A DNA stretch of 64,000 nucleotides, taken from contig DF239133.1 of the NCBI GenBank assembly GCA_000507305.1, positions 129,001 through 193,000 of the forward strand, given 5' to 3'. The stretch comes from Breviolum minutum Mf 1.05b.01 (Eukaryota > Sar > Dinophyceae > Suessiales > Symbiodiniaceae). The translations under genes and the position numbers were made by a program. This document shows positions 1 through 13,396 of this stretch, one piece after another (position 1 is the first letter of the stretch; each line of letters begins with the position of its first letter). Under the pieces are notes generated by a model, which did not search any database, was not told where the DNA came from, and saw nothing but the letters and a program-made list of their open reading frames with translations.

Positions 1-48
1 TGAATTTGTGAGATACTGTCCACTGTTGATACTGATATTTGTTGATAG

Positions 49-3000
49 GTCCAGAAAATCCTGTCACCAGTTGGATAAGTTGAAACTCTGCAAAGAACGG
101 GTCTTTTCAACCTATCCGTTCAAGATTTGTTCAGTTGAAGTCTTTTCTCCAGCAAGGTTCTGGTAATACTTGGCGAATTGTAGCGACGATGTTTCATTGC
201 TTGAGATCACCCTTTAAGCACAGTTTTTTCTTAACCATGGTTCATCCACGTCCATTGTACCCTGCTTGGCTGCCAGGTTTGATGTCTCTCGGGCACTGGA
301 TCTCGTTCAAACTTGCTTGGAGGTCACTTGCTCCAACTGCAAGCAGTGAATCTTCCAATCATCTAATCTTTGTATGTAACATAGGGAAGCAGTAAGCTAG
401 CAACCAAACCATAGTGTTTTTTGACATTGACTAAAGTCATTGTATAATTGTATATAATTGTCGTTCATCATCTTTTTTATAATCGTTTTCATCCATCGAT
501 ACCTCTCAAAGCCTCTCTCAAAACGGATTTCGGCAAATATCTGTGGGTGTCCTTTTTCTAGGTGTTTTGTAAAAGTCTTTGTTTTTCTTTGAAGCCATCA
601 AGTCTTGGTCTCGTGAGGAGCGTGTGAGGCGCTTGCCATTGCGAGAGGTGGGATGAACCGAACATCACAATCCAATGGGCATCACCCCATAGACGATACT
701 GGTTTGGGAGGTGAAATCTTCCAGAAATGGCCGAAAGCACTAATTAAGGAATTTGCTTCCTGGTGAAATATGATATGAAACTCACCTAGATATGGTGAGT
801 TTTGATTTCAGATTTAACATAGCCATTTGCACAGCGGAATGTACTACTTTGAAGATGATTGAAATTCCGTGAGAAATCATCCCTATCCATACTATAGTTG
901 ATTCTACATGATTATGTCTGAAGAGTGGATACCCCAAAAATCTATGTAATTGATATTAATTAATGAATTACTTACAAAATCCTCTTGGAATTTAGTCAAT
1001 AGGGCAACGCCTTTGACGTCCCCCCACCGCACCTGGCCTAGCATTGTGGGAGGAAGACTTGATTTCGGATCTCAGCTGTGGTGCAATGTTCGGAAACTCA
1101 AATATGTTGCGGCAGGTACTTTCACACCATGTGCGCTGTGGAAAAATACATTTAATATTTAGTTTCATGTATAGGCAGTAATGGTAAAACGATGATAGGT
1201 GTAAGTTGTAAGATATATCTTACTGTTTGAAGAAGTGGTGCAAACACCAAATCAATCCAGAAAGCTGAGTGGTATATGATGGTCAGAGGTTTGTGCCAGA
1301 GGTGAACGATGCGATATTTGTCGAAATGACAGCATGATTCTGTAGTTGATATTTTGATATTTTTGTTTTCTTTTTCGTTCGGAAAATGCACGATTCACAC
1401 ATACTTTTTACACAATTTGCACAGATTGGTGTAGCGAAATGTGGCAGATTGGCGCATGAACCATCGGAATCTCTACTGAAGGTATTGGCATGGCCGGGAT
1501 CGCAAATGTCGGCCCTGCCTCGTGGTGCGAATTGAACGCTTCGCAGAGCTTATCAAGGAGAGCTTGGATAAATTCAGCAGTTTCAGCATCCAATTCTTAT
1601 GTGCTTCATTTGTTGGCGGTTGTAAAGAGGAACAGCTCGATCTTTCGTTGCCTTACGTGTCTCCTTTTGTGGTGAATTGGTCCATCCTTTGCAAGGAAAA
1701 GGAGAGATGTGTCCGGATGACAATTTTTGTTCTGGAATATGCCATCCGTTATGCGATGGCTCCTGCCTCAGCAATTACCAGTGCATCCCTTTCTTCAGAA
1801 GTCCATGATGTCGTCCTCCCATTTGAGCAGTGAAAACTGTTTCTTTGGATCCTGAATAAAAAACACCATATAGACGGTATACCCTGTTTACATCGAGAAT
1901 TTTGGAATCAACCAATTGAAATACAGTACTGTAACTAGTAGTTTGTAAGATGGAATAGATATGAAAATATGACGTTTTTTCGTTGCTCACTTATGACTTC
2001 ACTGATTATCCTCACTTTGATGAAGTGGATGAAGCTTGAGGTACCTGGCCGAGTAGAGAATTGGGCCTTTCCTCCATGTTTAAAAAAAAACATGAAAAAG
2101 ACACTTTTGTGCTGATTTTGTGAGATGCTGACAGAAGGAAGGTGTGGATGCATTTTGACTTTGAATTCTCTTGATCAGTTTTAAATCTTTCAACACCCAA
2201 TCTGGTTTGAACCTTTGGCACGAAATCTCCAAGCTTCATCAGATTCATGAATGCCAGGTGGTGTTAGTAGATTTGGAGAATGCTTCCGACATTGTGTCCT
2301 TCTACCAGTTACCAAGCATGTGTTCTTCTCTCAGACTCAGCATGACTCAGCTTGTCTCGCCAAACAACGAAACAGACATGACTTGATCAATGGCAGCTGA
2401 AGACGTGATTTTTTTGAAATGGTGTATCAAAATTATTGGGCAGTATTGGGCAGGTAGTGAGTACGCAAGGATATGTCATTTATTTACTTTATACACATAC
2501 GTAGCATTTAGCTATCGATTCTGAAATTCATACATTATCCTCATCGCAATGTGTCATGCGCTTTCAAAGTCGGAATTTGCCTTTTGGCGCGAGGTCTCAC
2601 GGCAAAGGCTTTGTCACAGACATTAGAAAGTGTTTACTGCTGCCGCATGGCAGGGGAGCTCAAGATAGCCCAGCATCTCACCACTTTTGATGAGGAAATG
2701 GTGCTTTCGGGAGACCTTTTGAGGTTTGGGTAAAGCTTCTCAATTTGCTGGAATCTCAGAGAAATTGAAGTTTGAAACTGGGATGGTTTCGGTTTCAAGA
2801 TGTTTCAAGTTATTCCCAGCCCTGAAGCTCAAGGCCAACAATCTTAAGTCGCCTTGTTCAGAGTGTGATCCCTGCAGAGAAAAAGAAGAAGGTTTGTGTA
2901 ATCGAGGACAGGAGAAAGGATGGAAAGGATGAGGTTGCTAGTTTATTTTATATTATTCATATTTTCCACGCCATGGATGCTTGATTGATAATATGTACAG

Positions 3001-4867
3001 TATAGTCAGGATATATCGCATCATCATTGTCCTAGGACAATCTGAATAAATTATAATATAGTAATCGATTGGTTTCGGCCTGATTAAAACAAGAAATGAA
3101 ACATCAAGGTGTTCAGATTTCTGCCTAAGTCTCGGTGGCCGAAAGGATCCAAAGAAGGAGTTGTTGAAGTATTTCGAGCCCTCCCAGTTAGAGGCCAGAG
3201 AACAAAGCTCAATGAAGTTTCCAATGGGTTGACTTGACAAGTTGTCACAGTTGAGGAAGAAGTGAGACACTTTCACAGGTTTCACTAGCTTTCATGTTTT
3301 TCATTTTATCAGGCATTTTGCTGCACAGCCTGGTCCATTTGTGGTGTCATGAAGTCCGTAAAGAAATCAACTAAAGTGGCCTTGTCTTTATGAGCTGTAG
3401 ACCGTTGAGGTGCGTTATGGCGGCATTCGTCGCAACTTGAAAGGACATGAGCCGAAGACCTCAGCAAATGATTGGTGCGTAGGTCAGCCAACAACAGCAG
3501 AACATGGGATGTCTTTTAGAGGGTCCTTCCCTTTCTGTTTCCTACATTTTCCAAAAACCTTGGACTCTTTTCCAAGTTTCAAATGAACTCTAATTTTATG
3601 ATCAACGATTATTTTACTATACGCAGGATGTGATCTACTTCTGAGACTGAGGACCTACCCCTTCCGTTTCTACCCTGGCTGTCGTGGAGCAATGACGGCC
3701 CGGGAGTCTGGTGATTCTCCGTGTTTGCGACATGAATCATCCATGAATCATCCAGTACAGCTTGTGGTGCTCGTTTGCTGCAAATCCTTTTGGCGCACTA
3801 GAATGCATGAGAATGCTGTAATGTCAACCCCGGATTAATAAACCCCCTCCCCCCCACACCAAAAGGTCCAGAAGGTGTTCGATAGATTTTGAAGTGACCA
3901 ATCCCTACTACTCAACAAGAAAACTATTGTGACTGGCCAATTTCAAAATGGGGGGGCTCTAATTGGGGGGGGATTTGTTGTATACCCCTATTAACTAGAG
4001 GGGAAATTTGGACGAATACAAAACACCTGGCCTCTGGCAAAAAGGAGCAGTCTAATTGGGGGGGCGTTAATAAATCCTGTGTTGACATTTTTCCCTTGTG
4101 GAAGTAAGTCAAAGCGAGATCAAGGAGCAGTTTCGAATTTGAGATTGTTGATGTCTTACCGCTATCACCGGGGCAGGCAAGACCTTTGACCTGCGAGAGC
4201 GGTCGTAGCACGGCAAGCAGCACCAGTGGCAGCACCGTGGATACGGAGACTGAGGCATTTTGGGGTCAAAATGAACCGAGTCATACAGTGTATACAGTAA
4301 AGGAAAAGGCATGTTGAAGTGACTTGATGAAAAAGTGATCATTGGGAGTCCCAATTCATTTCAGAGTGATTTTTACAGGCCACTGGAACTACTCTCCATC
4401 ATCTCACAGGTGAGATCCTCGGATTTTTCGCAACCGTCAACAGAATGACCGATGGCTCACAAAGTGCGTGAAACGAAGGTCGCAAGTTCCATGAAGGTCA
4501 GCTGTGGGACACCAGCGTCCACTGCTCAGTGGATGATTCGATTGTCCTAGAAAGCGCCGTTGCCCTTTTTGGGATGCAATCAGACATGAAGAAGGAGAAG
4601 TGAATGGTTTACACCGGCCTTTTTGAAGCACTTTTGAGTTGGGTATAATGTATACTATAGAATATATATATATATATACATATGTATACCTCTTTTCGTT
4701 TATTTTCAATATCCTTTGCAACGCTCCTTCAGCATGTATACACTTCAACATGCACGTCCCGCGGCATAGCTTCGCCCGAGGCAACTTATCGCTGGATTGC
4801 AGAGGCAACCGAGTCCAGTCTTCCACCGCAAGCTGCGAAGGCGGTTGAGAATTTGGGGTTTCTTTAA
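49..4867 (+). CDS. SEC14-like CRAL-TRIO lipid-binding protein, 5'-partial, multi-exon
   Basis: Proteins of the SEC14/CRAL-TRIO family bind and exchange phospholipids or other small lipids at membranes. Exons read in order: 49-100 (LDKLKLCKER), 277-322 (FDVSRALDLVQTCLE, matching the helical CRAL-TRIO N domain, usually 'RFLRARKFDV..AL..'), 618-647 (ERVRRLPLRE), 1003-1115 (weak), 1482-1557 (HGRDRKCRPCLVVR, the 'G.D..GRP..VVR' opening of the lipid pocket), about 2258-2308 (VVLVDLENAS, the central 'VDLEN' strand), 3146-3193 (DPKKELLKYFEPSQLE), 3411-3444 (VRYGGIRRNLK, the C-terminal 'YGG') and about 4731-4867 (ATYRWIAEATESSLPP, stop). The joins 3193/3411 and the motif order agree with the family. 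The phase between 100 and 277 does not close, so one exon is probably missed there. The start lies left of the window. The last exon is the least certain. GC and GA donors are used (3194 GC, 3445 GA). Confidence 0.72.
3445..4640. other. Long non-coding stretch with G/C homopolymer runs
   Basis: This is intronic sequence between the SEC14-like exons. It contains opposed runs of C (about 3843-3857) and G (about 3950-3973 and 4058-4066) flanked by similar TAATAAA/TAATTG words. They could fold back on each other or be remains of a small mobile element. I see no coding exon that I can support. Confidence 0.4.
4650..4690. repeat. TA-rich microsatellite
   Basis: A run of alternating T and A with scattered TATAC lies just before the proposed last exon of the SEC14-like gene. 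A second TACA/TATA tract lies at about 5070-5110. Confidence 0.7.
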
Positions 4868-5505
4868 TTGTGCAGAGGTACACCCCAGACAAATCCATGT
4901 ACAACCAATTCGATAATGGAAATTATATTCACAATATTCATGTATGATGTGAGGACATATATGATGATATGTATGACAACAATATGATATGATAATTTGT
5001 TAAATGTTTCAATCTGACTTTACCTTGTTTCAATCTGACTTTACCTGCACAGCCATACATACTATAAATACATATCATATACATACATACATACACATAT
5101 ATATATATGTATCATACATATCAACCAAACGTATATGAGTAAAGATAGGTATTCGGGTATTTCAAACATGGATGGTATGGGCATATGGATACAGGAATCA
5201 GTAGAGTCTGTAAAGTCCATGTGAATGCATTTCGATGTGATGCTGCTCAGATGGCGACTTTGCATGATTTGTCTTCAACCGGCAGTGAAAATTAGGTTTT
5301 TGTTTCATTTTTGGGATCTTTTGAGGACATTGTTTCACCACTGATATCGTAAGCTGACCTGGATACTAAAACACCTCACGAATCAAAACAAAGCAACCTC
5401 AGTCGACGTCACAACGTACCCTGGAAAGATCCTATCAATGGTGATGCCTTTGTTTTAGCATCAATCCTTCAAAAGATTATCCAAATCCTTCTGCTTTTGT
5501 CCAGA

Positions 5506-5634
5506 GGCACTGTCCACTTTGGGACATTCAGTGACTCCATGTCGAAGCTTGGACCGATGGAAGGCCCAACAAATCAGCTGTCAATGTTGTTGTCGGGGTG
5601 GGCCTTTTTTGTCAAAAACAAAAGCTGCAGCTGA
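5506..5634 (+). CDS. Unassigned exon ending in a stop
   Basis: After the acceptor TCCAG at 5501-5504 the frame is open for 42 codons and then stops. Protein-like composition is clear (GTVHFGTFSDSMSK, later NQLSMLLSGWAFFV). I do not recognise the family. It lies downstream of the SEC14-like stop, on the same strand. It could be the end of a small gene, or an internal exon whose donor lies before the stop. No neighbouring exon could be joined in phase with confidence. Confidence 0.4.
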   Translation, partial: GTVHFGTFSDSMSKLGPMEGPTNQLSMLLSGWAFFVKNKSCS

Positions 5635-6210
5635 CCTGCAAAAGGTATAGTTTACATTAGTTCACATTTAGTTTACTAGGAGAATGGCTGAAAGTGTCAT
5701 TGATTCGGCTTAAATTCTGATTGAATTATAGATTTTATTTGACTTTGCGGAACCCAGGTGGTAAAGGATTGGAGAGCAACCAAATGTAGGTGGTAGGTGC
5801 TTTCAATTATTTCGTGCCTTTTCATCCCTGTTTGGTGGGAAGATGTGCTCTTTGACGGCCACCTTTTGATGAGATCTTGATCAATATTATATAGCCTTTT
5901 ACCACTCACTGCAAAGGAAGGTATGTAAGCACTAATTTATGTGAAACTGCCTGGAACAAGAAAAGTATGACTGTAAAAAGTTCAGATGACTGAAGAGTGC
6001 CGTGTTTTTTCAAAAGCTTTGTGCAGCTTCCCTGCCAGGACCAATGCAAAGACAGGTGTCTTGGTGCACATACTCGGCAACTTAAAGGGCTTATGCAAAA
6101 TTCAGCTGGTTTTCTAGCACTTGTTTTCCAGACACGGTGCACCTTCCTGGGCAGTTGCAGGCTGTTGAACCTGTTGTTTTCGTTCGTTCTTTGGGGGGAA
6201 TTGACAGCAG

Positions 6211-7044
6211 GTGTTCCAACGTCCCTTCAATTCTGAGGACTCTTCCAAAGCTCCACCGGAAGAACCTTATCTCATTGTAACTGTCACTTGGACCGAAGCT
6301 ACACTGTCTTGGAAACTGATTTGTTGGAGTTTGCCACAGAAGGGTAGGATGTTTGTTCTGTTGTTTCTTGGGGTGCCCTTGTACTGCAAATTACTGTATA
6401 CTACCATATGGTACCACATACCACCCTATAGCCGCTAGCCTAAAACTGTTGATCATACTGTTCAAGTGGATCGATGCAGGTATGATCAAATCCTCTCAAA
6501 GAATTTGTTGTTGCCATTCCGCTGGACTTTTCAGTAATTTACTGAAAAAATCCATAGAAATCCGATGCTGCCTTGGGACCGCAAAATTGGGATCAATCAT
6601 CCAACCCCATGCATTTTGGGGTGCAAGTTTGTGTTGCCATACCTGTTGGTTGCTGACCTTTGTTGGGGTGGGGGTGTTTTCAAAGGGACGACCACCGGCC
6701 CTCATTCTCGACATTTTTGCAAGGCCGAGTTGGTCAATGCTACTGGGAGATGGAGCAAGACCGGACAAACACATCTCGCTTACAAGACGTTTGATTCATG
6801 TTGCCATCTACTTCTTTGATTCTCAGCTTTGTCATTTTTGTCCATTTTGTCTTGACGTTCTCTGATTCTTGATTGTTTGGCCGGAACAATTCTTCATGAA
6901 TCTTCCTTGGCGCCAATCTTTAAGCACAGCGGCCTCTATGCCTTTTGTCGTGCCGTCGCGGTACCACACTGGCGGACGCCGAAGTCACAGCTGCATGGGA
7001 ATCCAAAAGGAGTTGAAACATTGAGATCGGAATCTCAGAGATGA
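6211..7044 (+). CDS. Unassigned gene, three exons seen including the C terminus
   Basis: Exon 6211-6343 follows the acceptor GACAGCAG and is open for 44 codons (VFQRPFNSEDSSKAPPEEP, then YLIVTVTWTEATLSWKL), ending at a GT donor. A second candidate begins at 6724 after GCAAG (AELVNATGRWSKTGQTHLAY). The last exon, 6925-7044, follows CTTTAAG (HSGLYAFCRAVAVPHWR) and ends with a TGA. The alternation of hydrophobic residues in the first exon suggests beta strands. I do not recognise the protein, and the joins between these exons were not proven by phase. A different gene boundary is possible. Confidence 0.42.
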
Positions 7045-7674
7045 ACAGATCTTAGATGTGGATTGGATTTGTTTTTTTGTTTTTGTTGTTTTTTATGATA
7101 TGTAAGGTCCAAGTTGTTTCACGTTTCATGATTCATCTGAGTTGCTCCTTGAGGAATGCAGCTGTGCGCTAATGTGACATGTAGTGCATGTGAGGTGGAC
7201 GAGTAAGTGACATTCCCTGATCATGTGAGTTGTGAGGACTTGAATAGGATTTGACAAGCGCATTTCAGGTGACTGATAGAGGGGTCAAAATGGATCAAAC
7301 AGTTGCACTTGAATTTGTGTGTGTGTGTGAGAAACGCTCTGCCTCTTGACAATGATTTGATTATGAGATAGTATCAGGATCCCATAGGATCCTCAACATC
7401 CTCCATGAATTCATCCAAGAAATTACTTGACAACACTTGCAGTTTGTTGATTTGTCATGTTGGATTTTGTAGGAATATTTTTTTTACCTTGAAGCAACAA
7501 AGATGTTCAATTCCATCAAGAAAGTCGTTTCAATCGTTTGATGGAAAAAGTCATGTTCCTATATATTATCCTGCCTTTTTGGGTCAACCCTTCCCCCACA
7601 CGTCTTGATTATAGAGCGCACTGCCGCTTTCGCACTTAGATTCGATCTTGCTCCCCCAAGCTCTCCGTGTTCAG

Positions 7675-9512
7675 GGGACTATTTGACGCATCCAAGAGTG
7701 ATGTTTTCGACCGAGTTGATCGGCGTGTTACAGCTTGGGGCCGTTTTTGAAACGCCAGATTCCTCGAGGGTCATCCGTCATCCGACGATTTTTCCAACGA
7801 AAAAGTCATCCGTTTCGCCTTTTTCCAAAAATCAAAATTGAAAAAGCAAGTTTTTTCCAAAAGCATCGCTTTGTCTCAAGTGTTACGGTCCTTCAGGAGT
7901 GCCCAAAGCGATCTCCAATGGAGACCTGTTACAGAAACACTAGAGAGGCGCAGCCGCACAGCAAAATGCTGTCGGTGCGACTGGACAGATATCTCATTTG
8001 CAGGATATCTCTTTTGGTGATGCAAGTGAAGCTAATGATTGACATCTAGATACACATCATATTAAGCAATACATATTATAGTGATACAATAGACATATGA
8101 TAGATATTACGGTATATTTTTTGGTTTTACACATGATGATAATCCTGATAGAATCTGGAGTTCATTCATTTCAACCCATTCAAAATCTTTGAGCTGTTTC
8201 CAAAAACTTATGATCTAACAATGCTTCAGGCGAGAAGTGTCTGACAAGTTCTATGGCAATAGAGTCCTGCCTGGGCACACAAGGTTTCTCAGGTGGCGAT
8301 TCCAAAGCAACTTGATCTGCACAATGCCCAGTCCTCAGAACTGTTGAAAGGGAAGATGTGCAAAGATGTGATGCAACCAAGTGGCTCTACACGGCAAAAC
8401 ACATTGGTGATGCAGTCCAACAGCTTGAGTGATGACAAACAAATTCAGGATGTTTTAACAAGGGTTCTTGAAGTGAAAGCTCGGGTGGTAGTCAATCAAT
8501 GTCAATCATAGCCAATCCTGAATCAGAACAGTGGATTTTTTTCGTGCCACATCCGAATGCAGTTTTGCTAAATTGCTCCGAATTGCTCATGTCGCTTCCC
8601 TTCTCGTTGACTTGCAATCCAAAAACGCCTGCCGAATGCCCAGGTGTAGATTGGTTGTGATGTTTTGAGCCATGGGCGGTGCAACGCTGAAACCATGCTA
8701 GACCCCGTGTTTACATGTGTTTAGACAATTTGGTATGATATGGATGTTGTTGTAGATCCTGAATTTGATCCAGAGAATGTACGAAGTTGGTGTTCAGATC
8801 GATAGGTACTGACAATTGGATGAAGTTGTGCTTTGCAAGCGTATATCTCGCATCTCAAGTGTTAAAAGTGTTAACTGTTCACTGTTGACTGATTTTATAT
8901 GATTTTGATGCATTTTACACGGCTCCCTGATTTACAGATCACGGAGATTCTCAATGAAGATTTGCCTCGCAATCTCGCAGTGCAAGTTGCAACGCCCAGA
9001 TTTTCAATACGAAAACTCTCAAGTCATGCGTTCGACATTTAGCACAGATGCAGAAGCATCATGCAAAACCTGCAGACACAGACACGAATTCGACAGTTTA
9101 TTCAGACCTTAAGAGGGACGTAGATAGTTGTGGCAAAGAAGTTGAGGACCACCCCCAAAAAGTACATGTTGTGGTTTGAAGAAGTGGTTGTTTGAGTTTG
9201 GCTTGGAAAAGGTTTCCTTTGAGCTTCATGCTATCAGTTTTTGCGCTCAAAAAAAGAATCAATGTAATTTCATCAAAGGATCCTCAGCTTTTTGCCCAAA
9301 AACAAGTCCCCACAGCCGATGTCCTCAGTGGTGGTCTCCTTAGTACAGCTTCCTGCCGAGTCCGCCGCCGATTTCCACAACTCGATGTTTGCTTCGATGG
9401 AAAAGCAATGCGAAATAGAAGTGGTTGAAAGGATGCAGATGGGAAGTGAGGAAGTCCCACAAACTCCTGACAAATCTGAAAAAGTGATGATATGGGATAG
9501 AGAATTATGACC
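7675..9512 (+). CDS. Unassigned exon set on the + strand
   Basis: Four stretches look coding. 7675-7726 (GLFDASKSDVFDRVDRR) follows TTCAG and ends at a GT. 7893 onward is open in two frames and is ambiguous. 8293-8508 follows CTCAG (VAIPKQLDLHNAQSSELLKG, then helix-like sequence). About 9330-9509 is rich in helix formers (PAESAADFHNSMFASMEKQ). No family is recognised. Whether these belong to one gene is an inference from common strand and spacing only. The gaps between them are presumed introns. Confidence 0.33.
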
Positions 9513-10651
9513 ATAGAGGACCATAGTGACAATACATAGCCTTGGAGATGTTATGTTTTCAAAGGCACGTGAAGTACTACTGTAGGAATGAAATGCACAT
9601 ACTGTATACATCTGTATACCTGCAAAATTCTCAGCCCTCCATTTGGGGCTGACCTCATTCTGATCAAGAAAAAGGGCCGAATCAAGAATTTTGGCCCGAG
9701 CCTGAAATTTCAGCCCGCAGTACGATTGATGTTCATCATTAAAACCATGACAGCTGAGAATGAAGACCTTTCAACTAGAAGGATGTAAGGATGAACTTTC
9801 ATGATAACTTGGGATGAACAACCACAAGAGATTCAAACAAGTCAGTTGATCATCCAGGTCATCCCACAAGAAAACTGACCCGCAACAACATCCTTAACAT
9901 CCACGCTTCCAAACCCTGCCTTTTTTGGCATTTGATCTTTCACATGGCTGTCCCATGAGATGGCTAGGGCCCCAGCACAAAGAACTGTCCAAACAAACGA
10001 GTTGAAAATCATTACAAACAAAAACTTTGTTCATAGTTATCACTGGCGCCACTGGAATATCTGGAATCACTCCTCATTATTGCATCGCTTTTTGATTTGC
10101 CGTTTCACCCCCATTCTTGTGGGCCGTCTTGCTTGTTCATTTCTTTTTCGTTGGAGGTAATTGGTTTTAAGGAAATAGCTTTGAATAGCGCCGGGGTCCA
10201 CTAACCTAAATCCTACACGAGATAAGCGTGCGATACTACCTAAAAAGTCCTCGTTGACATCGCAGCTTGTCATAGTAGCACCCAACCATCAAGAGGGCAC
10301 TTAGGCAAACTGATCTTATGAGTCAAAGCATCAATGATTCCACCATGTAACCTGCGGAATGGATACCCTCAAGCCAATGGATCTCACTATTGTCGCTATT
10401 GTGTGTGTCTGTATTGCTTTTGCTTTCGCTATGGTAAACATACTGTAGGTCAATTAATCATAAACCGTTCCTTTTCAACACATGCATCACTGCCACTCGT
10501 TTGTCATCCAAGGCTTTGAGATGTCGTTGCAAAATCTCGGAGCTGCCTGAGAGCCATGTGGTGTCATGAAATCTTTTACTCCAGGGTTCCATGAAAGAAG
10601 AAATATCACAATCAAACCAAATCATGTGGAAGCAAGGTTTTATTGTTGTAG

Positions 10652-10806
10652 GTTGGGTTCAAGATGCGCATTGTCACTTAGTCATCAATCAAGGTTTCAA
10701 AAACATACGGGCCACAGATGCCAAGAAAAAACATGGCGGGGCATATGATCGTTCTCCAGGATATCCCTTGCCCGGCCTTCAGATAGGACAACCTTACTTG
10801 ATCCAA
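10652..10806 (+). CDS. Unassigned internal exon
   Basis: The exon follows the acceptor TTGTAG|G, carries two leading bases and 51 open codons (WVQDAHCHLVINQGFKN, later SPGYPLPGLQIGQPYL), and ends at a GT donor in phase 0. The composition is protein-like, and both splice signals fit the pattern seen elsewhere in the window. The family is not recognised. Neighbouring exons of the same gene were not found with confidence. Confidence 0.42.
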
Positions 10807-11014
10807 GTAAAGCTTGGCATGTTTTTCAACCTGTTGTCTTATGTGCCATGTCTTACCTATTTGTCTTTTGTTTCACCAGCTAAGCAGCCTGAGGGGATTT
10901 GCCAACAAAAACGCGCTGAATCTCCATCCACCATTTGCCAGCAACTTTAAAAAGGCCTCTCAGGGAGCAAAATTTTAGGGCCCAAGTTTAAGGCGGCTTT
11001 CTATTCAAGGCAAA

Positions 11015-11344
11015 ATGACTCGCCCGGTAGGTTCAGAAAGCTGCCCAAAACAAACATGGCTAGCAGCCAACGACACACGAAAACAAGGGGATGATGTTTT
11101 GAGCCAAGTGCTGCTAACAAGTGCTCCCCAAAGTCCAATGCTTGATCAAGGAATAGGACCTACTGGACCCACTCAGCCCCGCCAATGTCCGCGGCAAAAG
11201 AGGGTTGGCACCTCTAACGCTCAGACTGACACCACTGACCCCCACCTTGATTTGAGCAAATTTGGACTGAATGCTCAAAACGGACTGGACCGAGATCAAA
11301 GAAGTCCACTTTTCCTCTTCAGACTAAAATTTAGGGCAAACTAG
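11015..11344 (+). CDS. ATG-initiated open frame of 109 codons, doubtful
   Basis: This is a single unbroken frame with an ATG start, polar and rich in Q, P, T and G, with no recognised domain. It is longer than most exons here. It could be a small single-exon gene, part of a larger exon, or chance. Sequence on both sides gives no support. Confidence 0.2.
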   Translation: MTRPVGSESCPKQTWLAANDTRKQGDDVLSQVLLTSAPQSPMLDQGIGPTGPTQPRQCPRQKRVGTSNAQTDTTDPHLDLSKFGLNAQNGLDRDQRSPLFLFRLKFRAN

Positions 11345-13390
11345 AACTCGCAGGTATGCACTACTTTGATATTTATGTGCTTGATCCTTTTTCAGTTTCG
11401 CAAAGATTGTCACTGACTAAGGGTTGGGACATTTCAGTGTTTCATGGTCTTCAACACCATGTCTCACAATGAGAGATACCCAAAAATGACTATGGTGAAT
11501 GGAGTGAACGATGCTACTGTAGTACATTTGGCTACGGCTCAAAAGTAGGGCGCCAGTTCCGGACCACAGCATAAAATAGATTTGCCCCGATGCCCCCTGT
11601 ATCACTTCCTACAGTAGGGGCATTTCTTGTCGCAAATGCAATGTGAATATTCCATACATGAAGCGTTTGGCTGATTTGGTATCTATGAAGGTCCATTTCA
11701 TTGCCCCGCGGCTCACAACCATGCTTACTTGTTTTTCCGAGAAAAATTTCATAAAGTTAGAAAGAACCGTTCCTCCCCCCAAGATGCTACCAACCTTTGT
11801 TCCTCCAAACCTTCACACTTTCGAGGAAAATGGAAAATTTTCCAAACTGAATTTTTCCGGCTTCCCGGATTCCCCATTGTTTAATCACTCCCCTTGTTTC
11901 ACCTATCAGGGCGTAGGGATGGTCATCAAACCAATCGCAGGTCCATTGTTCCAAGTAAAAATGTTCATGGGGTACTAAAAGATAAACCCCCAAAGGGATG
12001 ACATGGGATGATGGATGATCCTTTTTTCCCTTTTCTTTGGTCCTCAACTTTTGGGATAGGAAAATCCTTTGTGTTGGTGTTCATTCCTTCGAGATCAGTT
12101 CCTTGTGTCAGTTGGATGCTACTTTCTGGAAGCGAACGGTGGCACCTTTTGTGGCCCTGGCCTGGGGATTATCCTGGATTAGATCAGACGAGTTTTTGGT
12201 GGTCTTTTCATGTCACAAAAAATATGCAACATGGGTGGGTCACAAAAGATGGGGGCGAAGTCATGTGAGTATTGGTGATTTCGGGTGATTTGATAGGTTG
12301 ATAATGTTTGATACGTTTGATGGTTTATCATTGAGTGATGAGGAGAATTGGTTGGTGAAACTTCAATTTTGTTGCAGATTTGCTGATGTTTCAAAGGGGT
12401 ACGGGGTGAACATGGCTCGAATACCGATACTGCTGGGATTCCGAAGACGATCATGCTTAGTGTTTTTCCCGTGAAAACCCTTGATTTACGAAGGATTTTC
12501 AAACTGAAAGCCAGGGACAGTTAGTTTGACAGTCTTGGACTCCCAGGGCAGAGTTTTCCATAGAGTCATTTGTCAATATTTCTGGACGATGTTTAGGACC
12601 GGAAAAGTAGGATCGGAAAAAAAGGACCATGAAGTTTTTTTTGACCAAGCAAAAATGGACACCAGACATATACCGATTTCCGAACATTTTCTATCTCTTG
12701 TGTAGGGCACTGCTAGGCAGATGACTTGGGCGTGTTTTTTGTCTCCTAGACTAATTTGTAGGGGTCTTTGGAATGAAATGTCAAGTGTATGTTCCAACAT
12801 CTTTCTTGCCCAATCTTTTGTGGTAACATTTGCGCTTTCACTGTATGTCCTCCTTTGCGATCCCTTTTGCCGTATATAGTTGATCATTTTTGGAATCATC
12901 GCATCGGATTCTTTGCTTTTCTGAGATCTTCCAAGCACATTTTTCTGGTAACGTAACATCAGCTGGGAGTGTAAATCACCAAAGATGGCAATCTTAAAAA
13001 TGGAGACCTCGGCTACTTTCAGGAAATCCAGATTGCTGAATTATCGGAGCATTATCAGCTATGGCCCTATGGCTAACTCAGTCAGATCTCTATACAGTGT
13101 TGACGTTTTGCAGCTCTTGATCATGTGCGTTGTGTGTTTTGTTTTGACAGGTGGTTGAGCGCAAGCCACGCTGTCGCTCCATCGCGAATTTCCCAGGGTA
13201 TGAGCCTTCACGGGATGTGTCCGTTCCCAAGTCATGTGATGTCATCCAGCGTTGAACTTTAACCAGTAGTATAAAGACTGCACATGCTGCTTAGATGCCT
13301 TCTCCAATAGTTGTCTAACCTCTGAAATTGTCTAGGTGAGAATTGCAGGTTGGTAATTACTGTGACGTGGACCTTGGATTCTGTTGGAAA
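11345..13390. other. Stretch without a supported gene
   Basis: Several open frames of 80-110 codons exist on both strands (for example + 11643-11978, - 11787-12047 and + 12008-12288). Opposing frames look equally protein-like and none has a convincing splice context, so I assign none. Confidence 0.35.
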
Positions 13391-13396
13391 CTGCAG

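Noticed and set aside
1408..1593. - strand frame with a helix-like N terminus (ETAEFIQALLDKLCEAF)
   Set aside because: It is antisense to the + strand CRAL-TRIO exon at 1482-1557, which fits a known family motif and neighbouring exons.
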